Shown piece after piece: positions 8,890-16,880 of a DNA stretch of 64,000 nt. Below the pieces are notes generated by a model, which saw nothing but the letters and a program-made list of their open reading frames with translations, searched no databases and was not told the DNA's origin. This DNA comes from Gaiellasilicea sp963811885 (GTDB taxonomy: Bacteria; Actinomycetota; Thermoleophilia; Gaiellales; Gaiellaceae), in contig CAWETB010000015.1 of assembly GCA_963811885.1 (NCBI GenBank), forward strand, positions 992,001 to 1,056,000, read 5' to 3'. Within the stretch, counting starts at the first letter, position 1, and each line of letters opens with the position of its first letter. A program made the position numbers and the translations under genes.

Positions 8890-9300
8890 GCCGGAGCGGG
8901 TGCGTGGAAGACGGCTTCGACGTTGTTGCCGTCCGGGTCGAGCACGAAGGCGGCGTAGTAGCGCCCGCTGTACTCGGGACGGAGGCCGGGCGCGCCGTTG
9001 TCGGTGCCGCCGTTGCGAATCGCCGCGGCGTGCCAGCGCTCGACGCTGACGTCATCGGGCGCCGACGAACGCGATGTGCGCCGCGGTCGTGACGCGGTCT
9101 CGACCCGGCTTGACTCCGACAGCGTGGAGCGCGAAGTCGTCGCTCGTGCCGCGCCCGAACAGGACATAGGAATCGCCTTCGAACTCGCCTTCGCCCAGTG
9201 CCGTGAAGCCGAGCTCGCCGAGCGCCGCCTCGTACATGCGCCGGCTGATGGCGAGGTCGCGCACCCTGATGCCGACGTGATCGATCACCCCGCTCATCAC
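8883..9300 (-). CDS. VOC (glyoxalase/dioxygenase) superfamily protein, one frameshift
   Basis: The first half MSGVIDHVGIRVRDLAISRRMYEA is the classical betaalphabetabetabeta start with the metal-binding His. The second half, in another frame after ~9055, has GGTDNGAPGLRPEY and YYAAFVLDPDGNNVEAVFH, the closing strand with the second metal ligand Glu. The joined product is ~138 residues, normal for a single-domain VOC protein. Substrate unknown; the family includes glyoxalase I-like and fosfomycin-resistance-like enzymes. The stop overlaps that of the upstream convergent gene, and its ATG overlaps the stop of the deacetylase gene (9297-9300), so both are probably one transcript. Confidence 0.7.
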
Positions 9301-10253
9301 GGGCCTCCCGACAGCAGCTTCGCGTTGAGCTCGCCGCCCGTGGTTTTTCGCGTGACCTGGATCCGGCCGAGCGGCTGTCCGCTGCCCAGGTGCGCCCGCG
9401 CGTTCCGGTCCTGGGTGAAGACGGTGCCGTAGCGCTGCATCAGCCAGCCGAGGAGATCCTCGGGGATGCGTGGGTCGTTCGTTCCGTCCTGGCCGTAGTT
9501 GCCGTACGGAGGGGCGAAGGCGAGCGGACGGTAGTCAGGGGTGTGGTCCGCGAGCGTGTCCTCGCCCCAGTCGATGTCGGAGCGAACCCGCTTTTGCCAG
9601 CCGTCGAAATCCTCGTCCTGCTCGAGGTAGGCGTAGTAGGGACCGTAGTCATTCGGTCCCGGCCCGTACTGGACCTGCGTGTGGCCGTGCCCCGAGTGGA
9701 GCTGGAGCTCCCAGCGGTCGCTCCCCTCGACGGTCTCGAGCTCGTCCCAGGTCAGGTACTCGGGGTTGCCGTCCTCGACCCGGCCGACGTCGACGAACAT
9801 GACGGCTTTGAAGCCCACCTTCTCGAGGATGCCGTCGCTGCCGGTCCACGAGTTCGCTCGGGCGTCGTCGAACGTGAGCAGGAGGGGCCTCGGGGGCAGC
9901 TCGACCTCCTCCCCCTGCACGAAGCGCCGAAAGGTCCGGAGGTCGATGGTCTGGTAGCCGGCGTGCGCGATCATCGTCATCTGCTTGGCGAAATCATCGA
10001 CGCCGATCCCGTACGCCGCGTCTGCCTCGTCGGAGAAATCGCTCTCCGGCCCGATGCCGTGGTAGAGAAGCACGGGAACGGCGGATCGGTCCGGGGGCAG
10101 CGGCGCCCAGGCCTTTTTCTCGTCGGCGGTGAGCTGAACCTCCGGAGCGGCCTGCGGGGTCCGCGATGCGCTCTCGTCACTCGAGCCGCCGCAGCTCGCA
10201 AGCAGGCAGATGGCGCAGGTAAAGGCAACGAGTGACATCGCCGATACCTTCAT
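9297..10253 (-). CDS. Polysaccharide deacetylase lipoprotein, PgaB/IcaB-like
   Basis: A 318-residue exported lipoprotein: signal peptide with lipobox LLASC (Cys ~20), then a NodB-type CE4 domain. YHGIG is the opening strand; the metal Asp motif is TFDDA (Gly of TFDDG replaced by Ala); the His motif HSGHGH has the spacing of PgaB/IcaB enzymes rather than canonical chitin deacetylases; FAPPYG is the third motif. PgaB/IcaB partially deacetylate poly-N-acetylglucosamine. It diverges from the LanC-like/glycosyltransferase genes across a 67-base gap, so its role is probably to modify the polymer made by that synthase at the cell surface. ATG at 10253. Confidence 0.75.
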   Translation of the reverse strand: MKVSAMSLVAFTCAICLLASCGGSSDESASRTPQAAPEVQLTADEKKAWAPLPPDRSAVPVLLYHGIGPESDFSDEADAAYGIGVDDFAKQMTMIAHAGYQTIDLRTFRRFVQGEEVELPPRPLLLTFDDARANSWTGSDGILEKVGFKAVMFVDVGRVEDGNPEYLTWDELETVEGSDRWELQLHSGHGHTQVQYGPGPNDYGPYYAYLEQDEDFDGWQKRVRSDIDWGEDTLADHTPDYRPLAFAPPYGNYGQDGTNDPRIPEDLLGWLMQRYGTVFTQDRNARAHLGSGQPLGRIQVTRKTTGGELNAKLLSGGP

Positions 10254-10320
10254 CCAGGACTACTGTAACCGTGGATCCGTCCTCGTCCGAGGCGGGGGCG
10301 GTCGGCCGTCTCCGGAAAGA

Positions 10321-11770
10321 ATGCGCCTCGTCATCCTCATGAGCCTGTGCGCCGTTGCCGCGGCTGCGGCGGCGTCGATCTCGGCGCCGGCGGCAGTGCA
10401 GCGGCCACCGCCTGCGGCCGACCGACCCGCGGTCGAGGTCGTGCGCATGGCGGCGGACTCGCTCGTCGCACGGCGCCGGGCGATGCCGGAGGGCGGCTCG
10501 GCGTGGCAGTCGGCGATGCAGGCGCCGCACCATCACACCGACCGGGACGTCGGCGCGGCGTCGATCGGCGCCGGCCTTCTTGCCGCCTACGCCGTCACGG
10601 ACGACGCCCGCTACCTCCGCGCGGCACGGGCGGCGGGCGATTTCCTGCTCGGCGTGGCCGAGCCGGCGGCAGGCGGGCTGCGCTGGCCCGACTGGGCCGA
10701 TCCGGACGGACGCCGGTCCGACACGCATTTCACGAGCTTCGACGACGGCGCGGCAGGGATCAGCGACTACCTCTGGAGGTTGTCCGAGGTCACGCACGAG
10801 TCGCGTTTCCGCACGGGTGCGCTTGCCGGTATGCGCTGGCTGGTCGCACAGGCAGAAGGCCGATCCTGCCCGGCCACCGCGTGCTCCTGGCGCTGGACGG
10901 ACGATCCGGACTGGCGCGTGCAGCACTACGGCGTCGGCATGGGCCAGGCGGGCATCGTGCTCGTCCTCGACACCTTCGCCGACCGCACCAACGACGCGAG
11001 CTTCAGGGCGTATGCACGCGCGGGCGCCGCGCAGTTGCGGGCATTGACCGCCAACGGGACGCGCCCGCTGCCACGCAGCTCCGACGAGAGCGCGAGGCAC
11101 GAGACCGGGTTTCTGTCCGGCTCGGCGGGAGCCGCGTACATGTTCCTCGAGCGCTTCCGGCGCGATCGGGATCCGGTCGACCTCGCGACGGCACGCCGGC
11201 TGCTCGCGTGGGTCGACGACCAGGGGGTCGCGGACTCGGCGGGAACGGTCAGCTGGCCGTTCGCCGGAGAGGCGGGTGCCTGGACGGCCTCGGGCTTCGA
11301 GCTCGGAGTCGCAGGCATCGCGTGGGTGAACCTGCAGGCCTCCCGTATCACCGGCGACCCCGCCTACCGCGTGCGCGCGCGACAGGCCGGAAGCTGGCTG
11401 CGGCGCGTCGCCGTCCACGGCGGCGTCTGGGAGGAGCTGCCCGGCGATGCCGGGTCTCCTCAGCACGTCGGGCTCGACAGCGGGGCCGCAGGGATCGGCT
11501 GGGTGCTCGAGGACCTGGCCCGCGCGGGCATCGACACGGCCGCCAACCGCTCTGCCGCGCGGACGGCGCTCGCCGGGCTCCGCACGCGAGGCGCGCCACG
11601 ACCGGCAAGGGGCGTTCTGGTACGAGAGCCGGACGACCACGGGTCGACGGCTGCGTGCCGAGCCGTCCTGGCACTGGGGCGCCGCCGGAATCGCCGCGTT
11701 CGCGGCTCGGCTCGCCGGCTGGTCCGGGCTGACCCCGGCGGGCACGACGGAGGCCGGCCTCCGCAACTGA
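10321..11770 (+). CDS. Secreted LanC-like alpha/alpha-toroid protein (one frameshift near 11585)
   Basis: An exported protein of ~480 residues: signal peptide LVILMSLCAVAAAAAASISA, then a helical barrel with six evenly spaced Gly motifs (DDGAAGI, GMGQAGI, LSGSAGAA, ELGVAGIA, DSGAAGIG, HWGAAGIA), the pattern of LanC-like (alpha/alpha) toroids. The zinc-binding Cys-Cys-His of lanthionine cyclases is missing, and no lantibiotic precursor lies nearby. The last motif lies in another frame after ~11585. Its position before a PgaC-type synthase suggests a role in exopolysaccharide handling, perhaps like the glycoside hydrolases or lyases that accompany such synthases. No catalytic residue can be named with confidence. 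ATG at 10321; the earlier in-frame start at 10210 lies inside the divergent gene. Confidence 0.65.
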
Positions 11771-11787
11771 CAAGATCGGCGGGAGCC

Positions 11788-12051
11788 ATGCGCGAGGATC
11801 CCGCAACCACGTCTGTTCACTTCGAGCCGCTGCGCCCAGCTTCGCGCTCGGCCGTGATCGTCGGCGTCGTGCTCGGTCCGCTCCTCTGGCTCGTCGCGAT
11901 CGTCGCCGTCGCCTGGTTCTTCGAGTACACATGGGCGATCGGGCTCGGCGTGGTCGTGACCGTCGGGACCTTCTTCGTCGCGCTGGTCGGACTCGTTCTC
12001 TTCCGAGCAGCGCGCGTCAGGCAGGAGAAGCGGTATGTGGACGCTGGCTGA
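11788..12051 (+). CDS. Small two-helix membrane protein next to the glycosyltransferase (PgaD-like by position)
   Basis: An 87-residue protein with two hydrophobic helices (SAVIVGVVLGPLLWLVAIVAV and GLGVVVTVGTFFVALVGLVLF) and a basic C-terminus. In pga/ica systems a small two-helix protein (PgaD/IcaD) partners the membrane glycosyltransferase; size, topology and immediate position before a PgaC-type gene fit, but there is no clear sequence match. ATG at 11788 has GGGAG five bases upstream. Its end overlaps the glycosyltransferase start by 17 bases, implying translational coupling. Confidence 0.6.
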   Translation: MREDPATTSVHFEPLRPASRSAVIVGVVLGPLLWLVAIVAVAWFFEYTWAIGLGVVVTVGTFFVALVGLVLFRAARVRQEKRYVDAG

Positions 12052-13288
12052 GGTTCTGCTGGCGTTCGTCGCGCTCTGGCCGGTGTGCACCGCTGCGATC
12101 TGGGTCGCCGGAGGACTGGTGTTCCGCATCTTCGACGAACGGCACGCTGTGGAAGCGCCCGCCGGAGGCTGGCCCGGAGTGACGGTGCTGATCCCCGCCT
12201 TCAACGAGGAAGCCGTGATCGCGACCAGCGTGGCGGCCGCGATCGCGGTCGACTATCCCGAGTTCGAGGTGCTCGTCCTCGACGACGGCTCCACCGACGC
12301 CACGGAGGCCACAGCGCTCGACGCAAGTGGAGGGGACGCGCGCTGCCGCGTGCTGCGCGACCCGGTCAACCGCGGCAAGGCCGACCGGCTCAACTTCGGT
12401 TTCAGCCAGGCGCGCCACGAGCTCGTCGCGGTCACCGACGCCGACACGCACATGCATCCCGCAGCTCTCAAGCTCCTGGTCGCTCGCATGTCTCGATCGC
12501 CGCTCCTGGCCGCGGTCGCGGGTGCGCCGCACGTCACCAACCGAGGCCGCCTTCTCCCCGCGATGCAGGTGCTGGAGGCGGCGTCGATCATCGGCCTGAT
12601 CCGCCGCACCCAATCGCTGAGCGGACGTGTCGGCGTCGTCGCCGGCGTCCTCGGCCTCTTCCACCGCGACCGTGTCCTCGCCGTCGGCGGCTACGACCCG
12701 CGGATGGCCACCGAGGACATCGACCTGAGCTGGAAACTTCTGCTCCGCGGCTGGCACACGGCGTTCGAGCCACGTGCGCTCGTCGGGATGCAGGTTCCGG
12801 AATCGGTCGGCGCGCTGTGGATGCAGCGCAAGCGCTGGGCCCGCGGCCAGGGCGAGGTACTGCACGTCCACTTCGACGAGGTGCGCCGGTGGCGCAACCG
12901 TCGCCTGTGGCTGCTGGGCTTCGAAGCGCTCGCCTCCCTGCTCTGGGTCGGCGCCCTGACGCTGGCGCTCGTCATCGCCACGCTCGGCATCGTGATCGGC
13001 GTGGGCGAAGACGAGTTCGGGTTCGCGCTGGGATGGGGCGTCGCGATCGCCCTCGTGGCCACCATCCAGACGACCGTCGCGCTCACCCTCGAGCATGCCT
13101 ACGACCGCAGCATCTTCCGACCGCTCCTCTTCGGTGTGCTCTACCCGCTCGCCTACTGGATCATCTCCGGCTTGGCCGCTCTTCACTCGGAGGTCGGTTC
13201 GCTGTTTCGCGGACCGTCCGAACGCCGCGTCGTCTGGAACATCCCGCGGCAGCCGCTCGCCGAGCAGCGCGAGACGCCTCACGAGTAG
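12035..13288 (+). CDS. Processive family-2 glycosyltransferase, poly-N-acetylglucosamine synthase (PgaC/IcaA)-like
   Basis: A 417-residue membrane glycosyltransferase. One N-terminal helix, then GT-A domain: LIPAFNEEAVIATSVAAA (nucleotide), LDDGSTDAT, the DxD site VTDADTHMHP, the acceptor motif ATEDIDLSWKL with the catalytic Asp, and the processivity motif QRKRWARGQ. Two or three C-terminal helices follow, with PLAYWIISGLAALHSEVGS, a segment strongly typical of PgaC-like enzymes. It should polymerise UDP-N-acetylhexosamine and extrude the chain. ATG at 12035 is preceded by AGGAG. Together with the divergent deacetylase it defines an exopolysaccharide locus. Confidence 0.85.
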   Translation: MWTLAEVLLAFVALWPVCTAAIWVAGGLVFRIFDERHAVEAPAGGWPGVTVLIPAFNEEAVIATSVAAAIAVDYPEFEVLVLDDGSTDATEATALDASGGDARCRVLRDPVNRGKADRLNFGFSQARHELVAVTDADTHMHPAALKLLVARMSRSPLLAAVAGAPHVTNRGRLLPAMQVLEAASIIGLIRRTQSLSGRVGVVAGVLGLFHRDRVLAVGGYDPRMATEDIDLSWKLLLRGWHTAFEPRALVGMQVPESVGALWMQRKRWARGQGEVLHVHFDEVRRWRNRRLWLLGFEALASLLWVGALTLALVIATLGIVIGVGEDEFGFALGWGVAIALVATIQTTVALTLEHAYDRSIFRPLLFGVLYPLAYWIISGLAALHSEVGSLFRGPSERRVVWNIPRQPLAEQRETPHE

Positions 13289-13300
13289 CGGGGCGCGGCG

Positions 13301-13455
13301 CTAGACCACCGCGTTCTGTCGCGCAGCCTCCCGGAACCACTGGGCGCTCAGCTTCGGTGTCCGCTCGAGCGTGTCGAAGTCGACGTGGACAAGGCCGAAC
13401 CGGTCGCCGAAGCCGTAGGTCCACTCGAAGTTGTCCTGCGCGCTCCAGAGGAGGC
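13301..13455 (-). pseudogene. C-terminal remnant of a family-1 glycoside hydrolase
   Basis: The minus strand reads WSAQDNFEWTYGFGDRFGLV, then HVDFDTLERTPKLSAQWF and a TAG at 13301. This matches the very end of GH1 beta-glucosidases (the DNFEW acceptor-site motif and the RFGLVHVD segment). Upstream of the Trp the match stops abruptly at the region before the RibD-like gene, so about 400 residues are missing. It is a truncated leftover, not a working gene. Confidence 0.7.
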
Positions 13456-13526
13456 AGGGTGCTTTCCGCTCCCCCCGCTGGGTAAGGGCTCTGAAAGCCA
13501 CCCCGTGTGACCGAAGGGAGATCGAG

Positions 13527-14060
13527 ATGGGAAAGCTGATCGCAACCACGCAGGCGACCGTCGACGGCGTCATCGACCCGGTCGGCGAGTGGGTGCAGGC
13601 GGACGGAGACCACGGCGAGTACTCGTTCGAGCGGCAGGGTCGATCCGGCGGGCTGGTGCTGGGCCGCAAGACCTACGAGGGGCTGGCGGGCTATTGGCCG
13701 AGCCAGTCGGGCAAGTGGGCCGACATGGTGAACGCGCTGCCGAAGTACGTCGGCTCCACCACCCTGTCCGGAGATCTCCAGTGGAACGCCACCCTGCTCG
13801 AGGGGGGCCTCGAGGACTCGATCCCGAAGCTGAAGAGTGAGGTCGATGGTGACCTGTTCATGCACGGGAGCGGTGAGTTCGCGTACGCCCTCGCCGAGAA
13901 GGGCCTGATCGACGAGTACGAGGTCTACGTGAACCCCCTCGTCTGGGGCCAGGGAAACGTCCACGTGCTCGGCGACAGGGGAACCGTCCGGCTGGAGCTC
14001 GACGACGTGAAGCGGTTCGACTCCGGAGTGGTGCTTCTCACCTATCTCCCGGCTTCTTGA
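13527..14060 (+). CDS. RibD C-terminal/dihydrofolate-reductase-like protein
   Basis: A 177-residue protein of the RibD_C/DHFR-like family: MGKLIATTQATVDGVID start, the cofactor segment LVLGRKTYEGLAGYWP, and the C-terminal LIDEYEVYVNPLVWGQG, which is typical of these small NADPH-binding reductases. They are widespread in actinobacteria and usually have no known substrate; they are not true folate enzymes. ATG at 13527 has AAGGGAG nine bases upstream. It replaces most of a GH1 gene (remnant at 13301-13455) and its 3' end overlaps the end of the convergent LuxR-type gene by 23 bases. Confidence 0.75.
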   Translation: MGKLIATTQATVDGVIDPVGEWVQADGDHGEYSFERQGRSGGLVLGRKTYEGLAGYWPSQSGKWADMVNALPKYVGSTTLSGDLQWNATLLEGGLEDSIPKLKSEVDGDLFMHGSGEFAYALAEKGLIDEYEVYVNPLVWGQGNVHVLGDRGTVRLELDDVKRFDSGVVLLTYLPAS

Positions 14061-16815
14061 CGGCCGACGCGGGTTCGTCGTCGCCGAGCCGACGGGCCAG
14101 CTCGGTGCGCGAGCGCACCCCGAGCTTGGCGTAGACGTGGGTGAGATGGCTGGCGACCGTCCGTTCGCCGATGAACAGCGCCGCGGCCACTTCACGGTTC
14201 GTCCTCCCCTGCGCCGCCAGGACGGCGACGCGGCGTTCGGCGGCGGTCAACCCCTCGGCGCGGCTGCGCCCGCCGATGCGGCCGAGCTCGGCGCGCGCCC
14301 TCGCCGCCCAGCCGGCCGCGCCGATCGCCTCGAACCCTTCCAGCGCCGCATCGATCGCCTGCCTGGCCGAGCGCTTCTGCCGTGCGCGCCGTCCGACCAC
14401 GCCCAACGCCAGCAGCGCCCGCGCGCGGCCGAACGGGTCGCCGACCGCCTCGTGCTGCGCGACCGCCTGGCCGAGCAGAGTCAGCGCCTGCTCGACCTCG
14501 CCGCGCGCTGCGGCGACGAGGCCTCGGCAGCGCGTGACGTGGCCGAGCACCCACTCGCGGTCGAGCCGCGCCGCGTCCGCCTCCCAGACGTCGAGGACAC
14601 GGACGGCGTCGTCGGTCAGGCCGAGCTCGAGCAGGAGCTCGACGTGGTCGGAGCTCCACCAGCGGATGCTCGGCTCACCCCAGCCGAGCGCGCCCGCCTG
14701 CCGGTCCGCCCTGTCGAGCCACTCCGCCGCGCCGTGCGTGTCTCCACTCGCGAGCGCGACGAGTCCGAGGATCGCCAGGTGCTGCGGTGGGTGGAGGGCG
14801 AACTGCTCTTCCGCCAGCGCGAGCGCCTGCTCCGAATGTGCACGGGCGAGGTCGAACTGGCCGCGATGGACAGCTACGAGCGCGATCGGAAGGTGGTCCT
14901 GCGGCACTTCGAGCCCGTACTGGATCGAGACGTCGTGAGCGTGCGCAGCGTGCTCGGCTGCCAGCGCCCAGCGCCCCGCCCAGAACTCGACCCACGAGAG
15001 GCCCCAAAGTGCGCGGGCGCTGCGCGGCTCGTCGCGCTCACGCCACTCCTCGTACTCGTGCTCGAGGAGGGAGCGCGCCTCCTCGCGCTTCGAGGAGGGC
15101 GCGAGCGTGTTCACGACGACGAGTGTCGCCTCCTGCACGAGGCGCTCGCCGCCGAGCGCACTGGCGAAGTCGGGCGCGCGAGTCGGCAACTTCGGCGCGT
15201 CCGCGTCGCCGACCATCCAGCCGAGAATCGCCTGCGCGATGACGGCGCGCGCTCGGAGACCGTCGTCCTGGAGCTCGTCGGCGAGCTCGAGTGCGACGCG
15301 GGCATGCTCGAGCGCGCGCACATAGCCCGTCCGGAAGCGCGTCGCCCACGCCAGCCGGCAGTGGATCTCCGACCGGAGCGCCGGCAGCGACGCCGCTTCG
15401 CCCAACGCCTCCTCGAGCAGCGCAACCGCACGGTCGACGCTCTCGAGCTCGGCGAGCAGGAGCAGAGCATTGGCCCGCAGCGACGGGTCCGCCGCCTCCG
15501 TCAGCACGTCCGCCACCATCGAGCGCGCGCGCGTCCACTCACCGGCGGCGCGCTGCGCGTCGGCCGCCGCGAGCCCACGACGGAGACGGTCGGCGCGGCT
15601 CTCCGGCGGCGTCAGCCGAAGGGCCTGTTCGGCGAGCTCGGCCGCAGCGAGCGTCGCGCCGCTGACCTGCGCGATCCTCGCGCAGCTGTCCAGCACGGCG
15701 GCGATGTCGTCACCCGGCCCGTCGGCTGCGAGCGCCAGGTGGCGTCCGCGATCGACCGGGTCGTCGACGAGCTCTGCAAGCCGCTCGTGGACACCGCGCC
15801 GTTGCTCGGGCAACGCGCTCTGGTAGAGCGCCGACGCGAGCAGCGGGTGGCTGAAACGAGCGACGCCCTTCGAGATTTCGACTGAGCCGGTCGCGACCGC
15901 CGCGTCGAGCAGTTCTGGAGCGATGCCCGAGGCCCGGAGGAGCGCGGTTGTCGGTCGGCCGTGCGCAGCCACGACAAGGAGTGCCTCACGCGTCGCGCGA
16001 TCGAGCTGCTCGACATGCGCGGTCACGAGCCGGTCGAGCGACTCAGGAACGGGAAACGGCTCCGTCGGATCGATGGCGCCTTCAGCAGCGAGTCCACGGG
16101 CGAGCTCGAGCGCGTAGAACGGGTTGCCGCCCGACGTCTCGATCAGGCGGAGCATCACGCCGCGCGGGAACGTCCGGTCCAGCCGCCGTTTCAGGAGTAG
16201 CTGCAAAGCCCCCACGCTGAGCGGGCCGACACGCAGTCGCTCGACGGCGTCCGCGTCGATCGCTTCCTCGAGTCCACGTGCCGGCGGGTGATCGTCGAGC
16301 CGCCGCGCCAGGAAGAGGCGGATGTGCTCACCGCGCAGTCGTCGTAGCGCGAATTGCAGAGCATTCGCAGAGGAGGCGTCGAGCCACTGGTCATCGTCGA
16401 CGGCGACGACGAGCGGCCCGCGTCCTGCCAGCGCCTCCAGCGAGGAGCGGATCGCCACTCCGAGCGCGCGTGGATCGACCGGAGCGTCGGGCACGTGATC
16501 GACGAGCAGCGCGGCTTCGAGCGCCCGTCGCCGCGGCGCCGTCAGAACCGGCAGCACGTCGTCGAGTACCGGCTCGAAGAGGTCACCCAGCACGACGTGC
16601 GCGAGGCCGCGCTCTGCCTCTGCGGGCCGCGATGGAAGCACCAGAAAGCCTCTGTCGCGTGCAGCGGCGACGCCCGCGAGCCAGAGCGTCGACTTTCCGA
16701 TCCCCGCCTCGCCCTCGAGGACGAACGCGGCAGGCCCCTCGAGCGGCCGCTCGAGGAACGCGTGCAGCGCGCCGAGCTCCTGCTCCCGCCCGACCACATC
16801 GGCTGCCATCGACAT
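14038..16815 (-). CDS. Large LuxR-family ATPase transcriptional regulator (LAL type)
   Basis: About 925 residues. N-terminal AAA/NACHT-like ATPase with Walker A GEAGIGKS (near residue 38) and Walker B LVVAVDDDQWLD; a long helical, TPR-like middle region (many AEEQALRLTPPESRA-type repeats); and a C-terminal LuxR helix-turn-helix LTAAERRVAVLAAQGRTNRE with TVASHLTHVYAKLGV. This is the architecture of MalT/LAL activators, which sense a small ligand with the repeat domain. No target gene is evident, but the polysaccharide locus and amine oxidase are neighbours. ATG at 16815 or 16809 is possible; a TTG at 16824 is less likely. Confidence 0.85.
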   Translation of the reverse strand: MSMAADVVGREQELGALHAFLERPLEGPAAFVLEGEAGIGKSTLWLAGVAAARDRGFLVLPSRPAEAERGLAHVVLGDLFEPVLDDVLPVLTAPRRRALEAALLVDHVPDAPVDPRALGVAIRSSLEALAGRGPLVVAVDDDQWLDASSANALQFALRRLRGEHIRLFLARRLDDHPPARGLEEAIDADAVERLRVGPLSVGALQLLLKRRLDRTFPRGVMLRLIETSGGNPFYALELARGLAAEGAIDPTEPFPVPESLDRLVTAHVEQLDRATREALLVVAAHGRPTTALLRASGIAPELLDAAVATGSVEISKGVARFSHPLLASALYQSALPEQRRGVHERLAELVDDPVDRGRHLALAADGPGDDIAAVLDSCARIAQVSGATLAAAELAEQALRLTPPESRADRLRRGLAAADAQRAAGEWTRARSMVADVLTEAADPSLRANALLLLAELESVDRAVALLEEALGEAASLPALRSEIHCRLAWATRFRTGYVRALEHARVALELADELQDDGLRARAVIAQAILGWMVGDADAPKLPTRAPDFASALGGERLVQEATLVVVNTLAPSSKREEARSLLEHEYEEWRERDEPRSARALWGLSWVEFWAGRWALAAEHAAHAHDVSIQYGLEVPQDHLPIALVAVHRGQFDLARAHSEQALALAEEQFALHPPQHLAILGLVALASGDTHGAAEWLDRADRQAGALGWGEPSIRWWSSDHVELLLELGLTDDAVRVLDVWEADAARLDREWVLGHVTRCRGLVAAARGEVEQALTLLGQAVAQHEAVGDPFGRARALLALGVVGRRARQKRSARQAIDAALEGFEAIGAAGWAARARAELGRIGGRSRAEGLTAAERRVAVLAAQGRTNREVAAALFIGERTVASHLTHVYAKLGVRSRTELARRLGDDEPASAVKKPGDR

Positions 16816-16880
16816 CGCCGCCAATCGTGACAGCGCGAAGCCTCGAATTCAGCGTGCCGCGTCTTGCGGACGACGCAGGG

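Noticed and set aside
10321..11770. Lantibiotic cluster suggested by the LanC-like fold
   Set aside because: No LanA-like precursor, LanB/LanM dehydratase or transporter is nearby, the zinc Cys/His residues are missing and the protein has a signal peptide.
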